From Brachypterus glaber (Eukaryota > Arthropoda > Insecta > Coleoptera > Kateretidae): a DNA stretch of 64,000 nt. This document shows, in pieces, positions 52,801-64,000 of the stretch. A model generated the notes under the pieces. It did no database searches, had not been told where the DNA came from, and was given only the letters and a program-made list of their open reading frames with translations. The stretch covers positions 85,792,895-85,856,894 of the forward strand of contig OY294044.1 in NCBI GenBank assembly GCA_958510825.1, written 5' to 3'. Positions within the stretch are counted from its first letter, which is position 1, and every line of letters starts with the position of its first letter. A program made the position numbers and the translations under genes.

Positions 52801-52865
52801 TAACTTTAAAGTCGATATCTCAACACGTTCAAATGTTAAGAGGAAGGTTTGGACTTTTGGATCGC

Positions 52866-53146
52866 ACACAGAAAAAAAAAGGATTTCTTGAACCAAGAAC
52901 ACGTATCTTTCGATAACTATGTTCAAAGCCATAAGTATTCTCTTGTTTTAAGTCTCGCATTTCTTTGAACCAAAGTTAATGTCCTTGAATGAGGAGCACG
53001 GTTTTTTTTAATAAAGATCCGCGTTCTTCATTCAAGGACATTGACTTTAGTTCAAAGAAATGCTAGCCTTAAAACCAGAAAATATGGCTTTAAATATATC
53101 GAAAGACACGTGTACTTGGTTCAAGGAATCCTTTTTTTCTGTGCAT
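52866..53146. mobile_element. Foldback MITE, 'CTTGAACCAAGGACAC' family, best copy
   Basis: The ends CACAGAAAAAAAAAGGATT (52866) and AATCCTTTTTTTCTGTGCA (53128) are inverted. Arms carry CTTGAACCAAGAACACG, TCTTTCGAT, AAAGCCATA...TATTCTC and TTGAACCAAAGTTAATGTCC with their complements, around AAAGATCCGCGTTCTTCATT. About 280 bp and noncoding. Confidence 0.85.
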
Positions 53147-53690
53147 TGTATATCTCACTGCTTTTTGAGTAATAACATCAGTCTCGAATGTAAAGACGGT
53201 TACCGTATTTTTGCACAATCCACCCAAATAAAAGCCTACTACACCTATTGTTAGTTTAAAACCTAGTCAACAAAACGTGAAAGGATAAGAAAACGAATGC
53301 TGCCATTTAAAGGTGGAAAATGCAGTTTTCTAGGCTATGTAAAGTGACGCAGACGGAAAATTGAGGATTTTCCGCTTTTACTCAATTTTATTCGAATCTC
53401 TATTGCTCTTAAGGCTCGCTATTTTAAAATGTATGTCGTGTTAGAGTGGCTGAATTGTAGTGTCAGTTTCAATGCAAATAATTGTTAGAGTGCTTCAAGA
53501 ATTAAGTGAATTACGGTACACACTTCTTGTAAAAAATACCAGATATAAACGTAAAGAATTATTACTAAAACGTTTAGAAACGTATAGGGTATTCCAACTT
53601 TGAGTACACAAGCTAATATCTAAGGAATTGTTTTCTAAAAATAGTTAATTGGTTACTACACAGGAAACCAAAAGACGTTTTTTAGACGTA
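53147..53690. other. No gene recognised
   Basis: No motif or repeated sequence was recognised. It may be single-copy DNA. Confidence 0.45.
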
Positions 53691-53835
53691 ATTATTGGGT
53701 GCTAAATGACCTACATGACGTCATATTGTGACGTCTTGCTGTCGTCCCAGTGACGTGAATAAGTCACTGCCCAGGGAGGTAATATTACTGACGTTATAAT
53801 AGCGTCAGAAATATGACGCTAAAATAACGTGTTCA
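53691..53835. promoter_or_regulatory. Cluster of TGACG/CRE-like words
   Basis: ATGACGTCAT (palindromic, 53714-53725), GTGACGTC, GTGACGTG, TGACGTTATAATAGCGTCAG (an imperfect palindrome) and ATGACGCTAAAATAACG lie within 130 bp. This matches the binding core of CREB/ATF factors. No promoter or gene is visible beside it, so it may be a foldback repeat. Confidence 0.4.
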
Positions 53836-54249
53836 TTGAAACTTTCCTCCACCATACCATAAATCCTAGTTTCGTCTTTAATACCATAAATAACTATTAA
53901 TTGGAGAGATATATAATGTTGAACAATGTCTATCAATTATTAATCGAAATTTGCCTTCATTTGGGTATCAACGGGTTTTTATTGTTTCGACCACTTAAGT
54001 AATTGTTTTATCTTTTTCTTAATGGGCGAGTCTCCTTTAGGTATGTAGAATGTATTTCTATACCCATAAAACCTATTTTTTTTTGCCCCATTTTAATTGG
54101 AGTAGATTTGAAATATTGTTAAGAAAACTTATTTTACTTAGGCAAAAATATTAAGTTCTACCGAGTTCCACCAAGAAATTGATATGGGGCTTTAGTTTAA
54201 TGTATTTTCTATTAGATAAATAAAAATCAGAAACTAATAGCAACTAATC
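53836..54249. other. No gene recognised
   Basis: AT-rich interval without repeats or coding frames that I can identify. Confidence 0.45.
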
Positions 54250-54415
54250 ATGATGTTTTGCTTTCCCATTTTAAAATTTTTCAAATTTTCGGGAAAGCCT
54301 TGTATTTGTGCAAAAAATTTCAATTTTTTTGCGAATTTTTACGTTTGGACGTTTTATGTCAATATAAATCAATTTACAGCAAAATAAAATTGTCGGTCGA
54401 TCGGTCGATCTCGAA
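54250..54415 (+). repeat. Fragment of the composite repeat (5' part)
   Basis: TTTTGCTTTCCCATTTTAAA...CGGGAAAGCCTTG, then AATTTACAGCAAAATAAAATTGTCGG and TCGATCGGTCGATC, as at 37648-37812. The ~95-bp units are absent. Another scrap of the GCTTTCCCATTT...GGGAAAGC hairpin lies at 62011-62050. Confidence 0.75.
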
Positions 54416-54437
54416 TTTGTAGTTGGTTTTCAATTAA

Positions 54438-54678
54438 CACGTTCGCTACCAAGCGGCTCATATATGAGCCACAACAATTTTTCAAATAGACCTATGTCTC
54501 ATATACTAGTCGACGATCTTGCTGTATTAAATGTGTAATACATCATTTTAAAGCTTATAAAATTCTCTATTTGCCCATCTTTTTTTTTCGGAGCAATTTT
54601 AGGGGTTTAAAATATATTTTAAACCTATAGGGTTAAAAAAATGTAAATTTTCGTCATAAATTCTTGGTAGCGAACGTG
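54438..54678. mobile_element. piggyBac-like MITE (241 bp, TTAA-flanked)
   Basis: TTAA at 54434-54437 and 54679-54682. The termini CACGTTCGCTACCAAG and CTTGGTAGCGAACGTG are a perfect 16-bp inverted repeat. Inside the left end is the palindrome GGCTCATATATGAGCC. It has no coding capacity and is the best preserved of the three elements of this type. Confidence 0.85.
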
Positions 54679-54682
54679 TTAA

Positions 54683-55277
54683 TGCCATTTTTCCTACTCT
54701 GTTTTATGAATAGTATTTCAGAAATAAAATATTTTTCAAATATAAACCATGACATGAGCCCATTTGTCACACCGAAATTAGTTTTATAAAGTTTTATTTT
54801 TAGTACTTTTAGCTTTTTAAGGTCCAAGTTCGTACGCTATGAAGCGTTGTCGAAATGAAATAGGTTGCCATTTGTCAAGTTTCGAAATATTTTGATTTAT
54901 CACACATGCTATAAATCGAATATAAAGACTGCTACCAATAAAACATACGTTTTTCTACGACTGCTTTAGAATGTAACCAAATACACACACTTTTCAACAC
55001 ACAGAATGAATCCATGCTAGCTCTAGATACGGTATGAATATTTCGTATCAAGTGTTAGAATGAGCACATGTAGTTCCATATCTTGTTTATAAAAGTAAAG
55101 AAAACTGTAGCAGAATTAGCAAATATATATATATTTTACTATGAAATATTAAATAATTTATTGCAATTTAAAGTTTTGCATTAAAATTACCTAAAGTTTA
55201 TTAGTTTTTCTTAATATTTGACCAATTTATTCCAAAAAATTAAAACTGCTCCTTATATCTGTCAAAACAATCTGACA
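54683..55277. other. No gene recognised
   Basis: No motif, terminal repeat or shared family was recognised. Confidence 0.45.
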
Positions 55278-55351
55278 TAAACCATAGAAAAAAATGTTAT
55301 CTCTCCAAAATAAATTTTATTTTGGAGAGATAACATTTTTTCTATGGTTTA
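55278..55351. repeat. Near-perfect snapback hairpin (37-bp arms)
   Basis: TAAACCATAGAAAAAAATG...CCAAAATAAA is followed almost without a loop by its complement, ending CTATGGTTTA. The arms differ only in the length of one A/T run (7 versus 6). Confidence 0.92.
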
Positions 55352-55629
55352 TTTAAATCAACTCCAATAAGGATAAGTAAGGATCAAGAATTTCTTAATT
55401 TAATCTGACATAACCTTCAATTTTTGCATTATAATTTGAAAATATGTGCTAAAATTATATAAAAATCTTTTTTAATTACTGATTTGATAAAATTATTTAA
55501 AAAAATTAATTGCTTTATTTAAAAATATGTGTTTTGTTGCATTTACAATGTCGAGTCACAAAAAACATTGTTTTTAACCTTGTCCGCAGTTTAAAGCCAT
55601 ACAGTGTTTCATATTTGCGTTTGAAAAAT

Positions 55630-55755
55630 TATAGTCTACAACACGTATGGAATAGTCATTCTGCGCTCGCGGGACCGCCATACTCGCCTACCGGCTCGTA
55701 TGACAAACTTTCCGTCTTTTTCATACTAGTTATAGAATATACTATTCTACAAAAT
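55630..55755 (-). repeat. Nested-hairpin module with ACGAGCCGGTAGGCGAGT apex
   Basis: On the minus strand it begins TAGTATATTCTATAACTAGT and its centre is CATACGAGCCGGTAGGCGAG, then TATG. A further CGAGCG lies inside CCCGCGAGCGCAG. The apex differs from H1 (ACGAGCCGTTAGGCGAGT) by one base. An apparent 110-codon plus-strand frame across it (55510-55842) is probably incidental. Confidence 0.7.
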
Positions 55756-55842
55756 AAACTTAATACTTTTGAACGCTTTAAAATATTAAAATTTGGACCA
55801 CAAAATATACGGAGTCCGGTCAGTGGGCCGAAATGGAACTAA

Positions 55843-56687
55843 AATTTTATGGAACAGAGTATTGGTAGCAACTAGTTTAAAAAAATTGAGGATACATAGA
55901 ATTTTTGACATTTTTGTCAGAAATAAATCAAATTGCAATTCATAAGAAAAAATCTCTTTCTATATTTTTTTAAAAACGGGTTATTATAATGGTTTGTATA
56001 TTGAAATTAAATTGATTTAGTATACTGTATTTAGAGTTGTAAAAAAAGTTGTAAATTAGTATGCTGCGAAAAAAAATATAAAAATTATAATAATATAGTT
56101 AAGTTTTAGGGAGACAAGCTCATACTAAAAGGAGTTACTTTTGGAAATACACAAATAATAGTAAATTGAGTCAGATATCCATAATTTTTGAGAATACTAC
56201 ATAAAAGGATTACCACAGATTATGAAACTAATGGAAAAAGTGCGATAATATTGGACTTAAAGAAGACCAATAAAACTAGTTATAAACACAGCTTTTCTAT
56301 TAAAAAATATAGGTATTTCATTAACGAATATTTTATAATAAACAATAATCAGAACGTCCAATTTTATTTGTGAATCGAAAATATTTAAATCATTTTCTCT
56401 CAAATTAAAGATACTAAAAAGATTCAAAACTTATGAAAAAGTTAACTGTGTGTGTTTTTCCTTCAGGAAATGCAACTCTGATCATTATTCCCTTGTACCC
56501 TTCATTTAATTTCACCATACAATCCATTATGACGGCTAATTTACAAAAATGTTTTAGAAAATTATATTTTCTTATAAATTGTAATTTGATTAATTTTTTG
56601 AATAACATGCCAAGAAAAATTGTAGGTTATACTTTTTTTTACTATCTATAGTCTGTCCCTTAAAATACGTACTGCAATTATTGCCCT
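55843..56687. other. No gene recognised
   Basis: Open frames at 56188-56373 and 56414-56651 overlap on both strands and show no motif. Confidence 0.45.
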
Positions 56688-56799
56688 CCTTAGGATGAAC
56701 GCTGCAAATCCAGATAGCAATACAATCGATATTTCTATGACCGCTTATGTAAAAATCGACTGTATTGCTATCTGTATTTACCGCGTTCATCCTAAGGAG
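56688..56799. repeat. Hairpin element (~46-bp arms)
   Basis: TCCTTAGGATGAACGC...CAGATAGCAATACAATCGAT pairs with ATCGACTGTATTGCTATCTG...CGTTCATCCTAAGGA. The loop is about 20 bp (ATTTCTATGACCGCTTATG). The outer TCCTTAGGA and TCCTAAGGA are themselves nearly palindromic. It could be a very small MITE or a structured RNA locus. Confidence 0.85.
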
Positions 56800-57789
56800 A
56801 GCAGAATACTACATCAACAATCTTTTTATTTGAATTAATTATTATTTTTTTAATGTGGACTGGGGCAAAAAGAAGGGGAAAAATTTATAAGGAGTGGGGT
56901 AACTATTTACATTGGACAAATTTTCGCGCTTTAAATGTTATAATTAATTTTTTTTAATATTTCAGCTAGATATAGGTGGGAAGCAATGAAAACAAAATAT
57001 TTGAAAGAGACCAACGTAATATTTCTAAGTGAAATTTTGCAAGGAAAGTGGAAATTAAAAAAAAAAGTTTAAAAAGTTGTCAGAGATCAGAAATACAGGG
57101 TATCGAGAAATATGCCGACAAAGTTATGTGAGCATTTTAGATATAAATGTAGCCAAATTAAATTAAGTGCACACAATCCAATACTCCATAATCCAAAGCA
57201 CCAATCAGCCCTACAGCCACTAGGGGGTACCCCAATTCACAGGAAGAAACGGCTATTTGAGTGCAAATTTACTTTCCTATTTCACAAGTTACCCTCCAAA
57301 AGATATCCTTCATTATCATAAGCGGTGTGGTTATTACAAGGTAATAGCTACGGCACTCAGACCTAAGATCCATTGTGCATAAAAAGATATCCTTAAGAAT
57401 TCTACCTCAGTAGCAATCACAATCACAAAGCAACAGTCAAATAACGAGAAATTTCTATGTTGAAATTGCAATAAATGTACACGGGCTGATAAAGGCTAAT
57501 AGTGGATAGTAACAGAACACTCAGGACTGTTAGCTATCTTGACTTTTAGGGATGAGTACGGTTATTTCGCTAAATATGCATCTTACGATAAAAATGCATA
57601 TGAACAATTTTGTTAAGGATGAAATTTACAACAATTTCTGTTTGGATTTTTTTTACATATATTAATAATGCCTAGGGGGTGGACCACCAAATTTTCGCAT
57701 TTTAAGAAGCACCCTAATATTCATATACATTAAACTTAATAAAAAAATAATTGGTCCAATCATTACACTTAAAAATAATAATAATATAA
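56800..57789. other. No gene recognised
   Basis: The open frame 57112-57321 has no recognised motif. The preceding ATACAGGGTATCGAG is a possible lone MITE end. (AAT)-rich sequence lies near 57770. Confidence 0.45.
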
Positions 57790-58265
57790 TTTCTTAGGTC
57801 TAAATACATAAAAAAGTTAATCTTGTAATACTGTAGGAAGGTAAAATTTCACGGTTAGAGGACGAAAAATTAAATACTTAAATGTTGGAAACCGAAATTT
57901 CAATGTACATTAAAAACTAAGAAAAAAACCTCATATACAGGTACTTCCAAAAATCAATCCTAAGGGAGCTATGGTCTAAAAATGCACCATTTTTAAAGGG
58001 CTATAGTAGCTTTAAAAGCGGTTTTTCGACCTACATGTATAGAAACTTTTTTCTTAGTTTTTAATGTAGAATAATCCCGCCCATTAAAATTTTGGTTTTT
58101 ACCATTATAGTATTTAATTTTTCGTCCTCAACCCATGAAATTTCACCTTCAAATTATTTTTTTTCAAAAACGGTTTGATGTAAAGTATTACAAGTAGTAC
58201 CTTTTTATGTATTTTGACCTGAGAAATTATATTCCAAAAATAAAATCACAAAAAAATTACACAGA
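57790..58265. repeat. Long foldback element, 'TTCGTCCTCGAACCGTG' family, copy 2
   Basis: Arms with AAATTTCACGGTTAGAGGAC...CAATGTACATTAAAAACTAA and the inverted TTAGTTTTTAATGTAGAATA...TTTTTCGTCCTCAACCCATG. The centre AATCCTAAGGGAGCTATGGT is inverted relative to that in 6370-7160, so the palindrome has recombined about its middle. Confidence 0.8.
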
Positions 58266-58274
58266 AAAAAGCTT

Positions 58275-58315
58275 GGTATGTATACAAACAGTACTGTACT
58301 GTTTGTATACATACC
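58275..58315. repeat. Perfect 41-bp palindrome
   Basis: GGTATGTATACAAACAGTAC, one T, then the exact complement GTACTGTTTGTATACATACC. There are no mismatches. Confidence 0.97.
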
Positions 58316-59399
58316 TGTAACAGGTCTGTGTAAAAATACACGTTCAGGCATGACGGCAGTAAACCATTTTTACGAAACAAGTGTTTTGTACTAGCCTAAA
58401 ACTTTAATTACTTTATCTGCTTTTGACATCTGCCTTTACATTCCGATGTTTTAAGTTGGTATTTTATTTTATACTGTTTGCCTCCCTAAAGCTATGGCAA
58501 AAAACTCATTACAATAAGTGCTTTGGCTTTAAAAGATTCAACAGACAATCATCCAGTAAAAAAATACAGTAAAAAATACTAATACCATCCTTTTTTACTC
58601 AAAAAAAAAACACACCTAAACGTGACTCGCTGTTGGTTTACCGCCTTTTTATCCAAAACCGTAGATCTGACAAAAAAAAGTCACTGGACCAAAAATATTC
58701 CCTATAATATCAAAAATGTTACTTTTAATATTACTCAAACCCCATGTTTACCATAGTTATTGGTGCGGAAATATAAGGGTAGTTTTTTGCATTTTTTGTA
58801 AAAGATTAGCCTACAATAGTATTTTACCACGAATATCTTGGAACTGTTTAGTTTTACGAAAAACATATATTGTTATGATCTGAATATTTTATATGTAGTT
58901 AAAATTTTAAAATAATATTTCTTTAATATTGCGCTATGATACAATCTGGCTTCACGAGATTCGGCTTCGGTAAAGTCGGGTTTGACCTAAATTACATCGG
59001 ACCCCTCCTCGGTAATTCTTGTCGGTATAACTTAAAAGTTGTCTAGTAGTCCAAATTATTTATACAAATTTAATTTATGAGCGAAATGATCGTTTCAGAT
59101 GTCAGAAATAGCAATTAGTTTGCAAATTGATGAGACTGAAACTCTTTTGTCGGGGTAATTAAATATGCGCGGTATCTTTGTAGATATTTTGCGCTAATAG
59201 CATTGTCAAATAAATTTAACTAGTGACCTTCTTCTTAGCTATATAAACTCATGAAAAGATTCATTTTTATCCAGTTTTAGTTAGACTATCTCCACGCCCG
59301 TTTCAAAAGTGAAAATGTAGTTTCTGTGAGAATTAATTTTGAGATTTATTCTTGAATTAAAAATAGTTTTTAAACTTAGAAAAATTTTGAGACTCGTTT
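58316..59399. other. No gene recognised
   Basis: GGCTTCACGAGATTCGGCTT and GGTAAAGTCGGG near 58950 give a locally GC-richer patch that may be another diverged CGAG-type module. Otherwise the interval is AT-rich. Confidence 0.4.
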
Positions 59400-59965
59400 T
59401 ATCAGACATAGAAATAATTTTGGACACTTATAAATATTGATAGTTTGAACACTGATAGAAATTTAGACGAATATTAATTAACTTTGAAAAATATTTTGTA
59501 AAATAATTTAAATGACTTATACGAACCAGTTTTAATATACACTAAGAAAAATGTGTAAAATAAAATGGGATTTGAAAATGATTGCGAATAGTTGGGATTT
59601 CAAACATAGAATGTTTTAATTTAGAAGTATTAATGGAAAATAATATATAATGGAATTTAGAATTTAAGGGCTTTGCATAAAAATAGGACTTAGAAGTAAG
59701 AATTGATCTTTCATGTTCTTGAAGAATTTATTCACATTTATTTAATATATTATTCTTAAGTTAAGAAGAAATCGTTTTATCTGTTTCCAAAGCGCCGTCT
59801 CCTAGAATACCCGCTCCCGAATAAAGTGATAAGTGGTTAAGTATATTCTCCGCTCGGGTATACTTAAAGTACGATAGAAGATTATATGGCCAACCTAACT
59901 GAGTAAGTTATAATAAAAGTTATAATTAACTGCTCGGCTATAACCGAATTATATACCACATCACT
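59400..59965 (+). repeat. Dispersed repeat I, copy 2, ending in an H4-type module
   Basis: Collinear with 26990-27440: TTTTGGACACTTA, AATGTTTTAATTTAGAAGTA, GATCTTTCATGTTCTTGAAG, GCGCCGTCTCCTAGAA, GTGGTTAAGTATATTCTCCG and CTGCTCGGCTATAACCG. The module contains a small duplication, GTTATAATAAAAGTTATAAT. Confidence 0.75.
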
Positions 59966-62900
59966 AAATTAGTGATCGAATTTTCAACATCACTACAATG
60001 GTGTTCAAGTCATACGGGGCAAAAGCGATTTTTGTGCAGAAGTAATTAATAAAAAAAATCAAATAAGAAACGAAATTATGACAAAAGAGTCGGTAATATG
60101 AATGATTTTATTTTTTATGAGAGATAAATTTAAAAAATCGTTTTTGATGTGAGACTGGATTATTTTTGCTTAAAATCAAAAATAGGCTAAGGGAACAGAC
60201 ACTTCAGAAACTTAAATAATGGCAGAAAAGGCAAGGAGATTTTTGGAAAAGCTGATAAACGTCAAAAAATGGCCGCATCATGAAAATGGAAGAAGGGTGA
60301 TATTTTGCAAAAATTGCAGAATTTTATGGCCTATAGCAAAATATAAATTGAAGGGAAAAATTATTTTTTTTTTCAAAAATGTTGGTATGTTTTTTCTCAA
60401 GTTATTCGTTGTAGATTTGTAAAGTATGAAATCGTATTTAAATTTTTTGGAAATTATAAGTGTTTTCTGTTCAGTTTTTGGTTTTTTTTTAATTTTAATT
60501 ATATTACAATGGTAGAATTTTTTGTCTTTAAAATAAAGTATAAAAATACGATTTAATACTTAAGCAATATTTTTTTCAATAGTATTTTCCTTTGTCAGAA
60601 AGAAATGAATATACTTAGGTTTAGAGTATTTGATAATTTTAATTTGAACTGGACGGAAAGAAAATATATATTTAGTTTTATTCATTAGCGCGTACCTTAT
60701 TTTATTTAATGGAATAGTTTTTCAGGATATTTTTATTTTTTCGATATTTTTTTTTTTTTGGCTTATTTAAAAAAAAGTAATTAATTTTTTTTAGGTTTGT
60801 ATTTTATTAATTTTTTTTTTAAAATGATATTTTTATTAAAGCGTACAATAATTATAATTATTCTCAGATTTTTTTTTTTACTTTTTGGAACTTATAGTAT
60901 GATTTTTTTTTTTCATTAAATAGTAGAATTTTTTTTTAAGTAATATTTTTTTTTACATAAATATTTTTTTTATTTTATTATATTTTTTTTGGGAAATTTA
61001 AATTTGATATTTTATTATTAACGTATATCTACAGCATAATTTTTTATCTTTTATTCTAAGGGTTATAATTCATTAAATTTTTCTTGAAAACTAAATTTTA
61101 AATTTTATTTTATAGAAATATTTATTTTTTTTTATTAAAGTGTACCTAGTAAAGTTTTTTTTCTAACGATTATCATGTATTAATTATTTTTTTAAACTGG
61201 AATTTGATTGTTATTTTAATGGAAACAGAAATATTTTATGTTTTTTAGCGTAATTTAGTGTGAAAATTTAAACAAAATGTTTAAGAATTACAAAAAATAT
61301 ATCTGGGTTTCATATGTAAGAAATGCCTTCTTGGGTAGTTTAAATATTTTGAAAAATGTGTACTTAGTTGATTTATGATTTTTTTTTTATATATTGTAAG
61401 AACCACTTTATGGTAATTTTGTAATGTTGCTTTCAGTGTATAGGAAATACGTAAGTCTCTCTTCACCCACAGGTGCACGCTGGGTCTTTGAAAGTGTTTA
61501 TGTAATAAAAATTAATAGTGTTTACGATTTGAAAGTTTAATGGTTTATTTTGTGACTTCGTTTTTTATCTTAGTATATTTATAAAACAATTTTATCTATC
61601 TTATGGGAGATGTGAATAATCAGTTTATAAAAAAAAGTATTTATTCGTATGGGATTAGCTACCCCAAACGTGATGAGTATTTTTTTGTTATCTTCTCAGA
61701 CTTTTATTTTCTTTCGAAATAATATTTTATTTTTTTTAATTTCAGTTTATAGTTTTTTAAAAATAATTTTAAGTTAAAGCGAATTTGTTTAGTATAGTCT
61801 GAGAAAACCTGCAGTTTTATGGAAAAATACCGTTTGTTCAGTACTGGCCAAACTGAACGTAACTATATTTTTCTCCGTGTATTTAATTATTTTATTTTTT
61901 ATGGAATTTGCAGTTTTATCGTTGGTTAATATGAATTTATTTTGTTTAGGCAAGATATTTATTGCACAAAGAGATAGACAGTCACATATTGTCACAGATG
62001 GTCGCATATTTTGCTTTCCCATTTAAAAGGTTTGTAAAAATAGGGAAAGCTAGTTTATTTTTTATGAAAATTATAACAAAAATAGTTTTCTGTGTAGAAA
62101 GGTTAAAAAGTTGCATTGATTTAAAAATGTATGTAACAGTTTTTTTTGTAAAAAAACTAAGGTTAAAGGTTATTAAAGGTTTTAAAGGTCCAGTTCAAAA
62201 ATAAATTAAAGCAAGTTATATTTTATTAAATTTATTTTGGTTGGGTATATTAAAATACTAGTAATGTTTTGTAATGAAAGTACAATTTTTGGTGTAATGG
62301 GTGAAACATATGCATAAACAAAAATAAGTTCAATAATGAGTTATGTTTTTGTTTTTTAGTTTTTTTTTTTTGGTGAATTCGAAATATCGTATATAAGGTG
62401 TGCGTATATCGCATATATGTAACTAATAATAAATATATTTATTAAGCTTTTACTTTCAGAAGGCTAACGTAGTCTTTCTGCCTATAGTAATATAGAGTGT
62501 AAATAAAATAAAATATCGGAAAGGTCTCAGAAAAGTTATTACAATAACTTAAGAACGCCTACAATGTAGGATGATTTTTTATTATAATTTACGTAAAAGT
62601 TTGGAATATATAAGGGTTATGAGGGTTATGTTATGTAAAAATAATTAACCAGTTGGTAAAAAAAAAGCGTAATATATCGTTAAACAGCTTAAACGTAATA
62701 TATCGTGAAACAGCTTAACGTACTTTAAAGTAAATCAAATAAACTTATTCTGTCTCAAAGCATTTATATGATAACTTGAGAACGCGTGCGATTCATTGCA
62801 ATGTAGGTTTATTTTTATTGGGATTTATCTTGGAATTTACGTAGAAAGTTAGGATATTAGAGGGATACGTTACGAAAAGTTAAATATCGAGTTGGGAGTA

Positions 62901-64000
62901 TAATATATTGACGTATTATATTAAAGGTCCGAGAAATTGGTGTTATAATAAGTAACACTTGGTTGTTACATGAAAAGTTTGAAGAAGGACATAGTCCTTT
63001 ATGTTTTTAAATTTGCTACTTAAGCAAAAGTGGAAGTTATAAAATGGTGCAGATTTGGAGTTTTGGGTTTTTGAAAAATTTTAAGAAATTTACGAAAATG
63101 TGCGCAAAATTTCGCAAATAGTATTACGATAGTACGATTATTAAAATCTGGAAATAGTAAGAAATTTGACAAAAAGTATTACAATTAAGTAAAGACTCAA
63201 ACTTTAAATCAGGGGGTTAGGTGGTGTTTTTAACACAGAACCAAACAGTCTTGGTTAATTCGCAATAATTTGCAGTTACCAAAGAAAATTTCCATGGAAC
63301 CTGGTGACAGGAGCCATGATGTTACCCAAGTGGAGGAATGAATTTTTGTTTCAAAACTAAAAAAAAAAAAAAAAAAAAGGGGTAGTATTTTATGAAGTAT
63401 GAAATAGGCACCGATAATAGTCGACAAATAGTGAGTGGGGTTGGTCGCAATAAATTTTGCGAATACTATAGTATATTTTTTTTGAAATAAATGAATTTAT
63501 TTTTAAAATGAGTTAGAGATTCTCGGAAAAATAGTAGAAGTTGTATCAATACGAGGGATATTTCGAATATAGTAAGTAACGAATGATTATAAATACTTAG
63601 TCCAATAAGTGGCTATATGAATATTGAACTTTATTTTTGTTGAAATATGTAAGGGGTTATTCATTAATGGTATAATTTTTTTTTAAGTGTGCGAAGTTGC
63701 AGTTATTAAAGTTGTATAATATTGCATATTATTAACTATATAACTTAGCAAGTTTGTCGATACGTAGTAAAGATTTTTTTTATTGAAGTTTATGGTATTA
63801 TGAATAAAATAGAGAAGCCTATTGTAAAGTTTATGTAAGTAATAATGTAAATTATTAACTATAAAACGTATAAGGAAGATATAACTTGTTGTTCTTAAAA
63901 GTAATGTTTTAGTTGTTCTTATGATTTAGATATAGGTTTTTGGTCTTTGTAATGTGTTTTGAAATTCCAACTTAAGCAAGAACCGAACAGGAAAATGTTG
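59966..64000. other. 4 kb of AT-rich DNA without recognised genes
   Basis: Long T runs are frequent between 60480 and 61150. A composite-repeat scrap lies at 62011-62050 and a ~20-A run at 63358-63378. Short open frames (60219-60422, 61281-61478, 61962-62204, 63230-63427) have no recognisable motif. GTAATATATCGTTAAACAGCTTAA and GTAATATATCGTGAAACAGCTTAA (62669-62717) are a short direct repeat. Part of a host intron or intergenic region is possible but cannot be shown. Confidence 0.45.

Noticed and set aside
55510..55842. 110-codon plus-strand frame
   Set aside because: No recognisable motif, spans a nested-hairpin module, and the surrounding composition is noncoding.
63230..63427. Frame with Phe run as a membrane protein
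   Set aside because: The Phe run is the complement of a ~20-A homopolymer; the rest has no recognisable features.

Overview
The window is AT-rich, eukaryotic and almost entirely repeat-derived. It has no recognisable single-copy host gene, tRNA, rRNA or CRISPR array. The coding content is transposase and reverse-transcriptase sequence typical of arthropods: a Jockey-type non-LTR element with a gag-like ORF1, fragments of other non-LTR elements, and a Tc1/mariner-superfamily transposase with a DUF4817-like N-terminus. Many families of short inverted-repeat (MITE or foldback) elements surround them. An insect genome, perhaps a beetle, is the best guess; the sequence alone does not settle the species.

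Layout. 1-10 kb: dispersed repeats, including a composite with ~95-bp tandem units, a 362-bp direct duplication (4.2/5.3 kb), a non-LTR 3' fragment (5.9-6.3 kb), a foldback at 6.4-7.2 kb, and a 21-bp minisatellite (9.6-9.9 kb). 10.0-12.2 kb: a Tc1/mariner-type transposon with ~92-bp inverted termini, TA duplications and a transposase split by a 55-bp intron and one stop codon. It also carries an inverted, decayed second piece of its own transposase. 12.2-17.8 kb: mostly featureless, plus a complete 620-bp MITE. 18.0-20.2 kb: two truncated non-LTR elements end to end. 20.9-23.8 kb: a duplicated ~450-bp repeat; one copy lies inside a Transib-like element with CACAGTG termini and a 5-bp CGACA duplication. 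23.9-25.5 kb: nested foldbacks. 25.5-40 kb: MITEs and long-TIR elements. 40.5-50.2 kb: an exact 2445-bp tandem duplication whose second copy is interrupted by a 4763-bp Jockey-type LINE with a 12-bp target duplication. 50-59 kb: more repeat copies and hairpins. 60-64 kb: AT-rich sequence with nothing recognised.

How the parts relate. The region is a nested record of insertions. The clearest stack is: foldback MITE, then a palindromic mariner-derived MITE inside it, then tandem duplication of the whole block, then a LINE in one copy. The LINE keeps ORF1 and the endonuclease but has lost the catalytic YADD block of its reverse transcriptase, so it cannot copy itself now. The most unusual unexplained signal is a set of about a dozen ~90-130 bp modules made of nested inverted repeats around a CGAG-bearing apex (ACGAGCC...GGCGAGT). 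They have different stems but recurring flanking words (TAGTATATTA / ACTAGTG on one side, AYGAGTG and TATACTATTTTTTCT on the other).

All similarity statements come from reading this window by eye. No database search was run.
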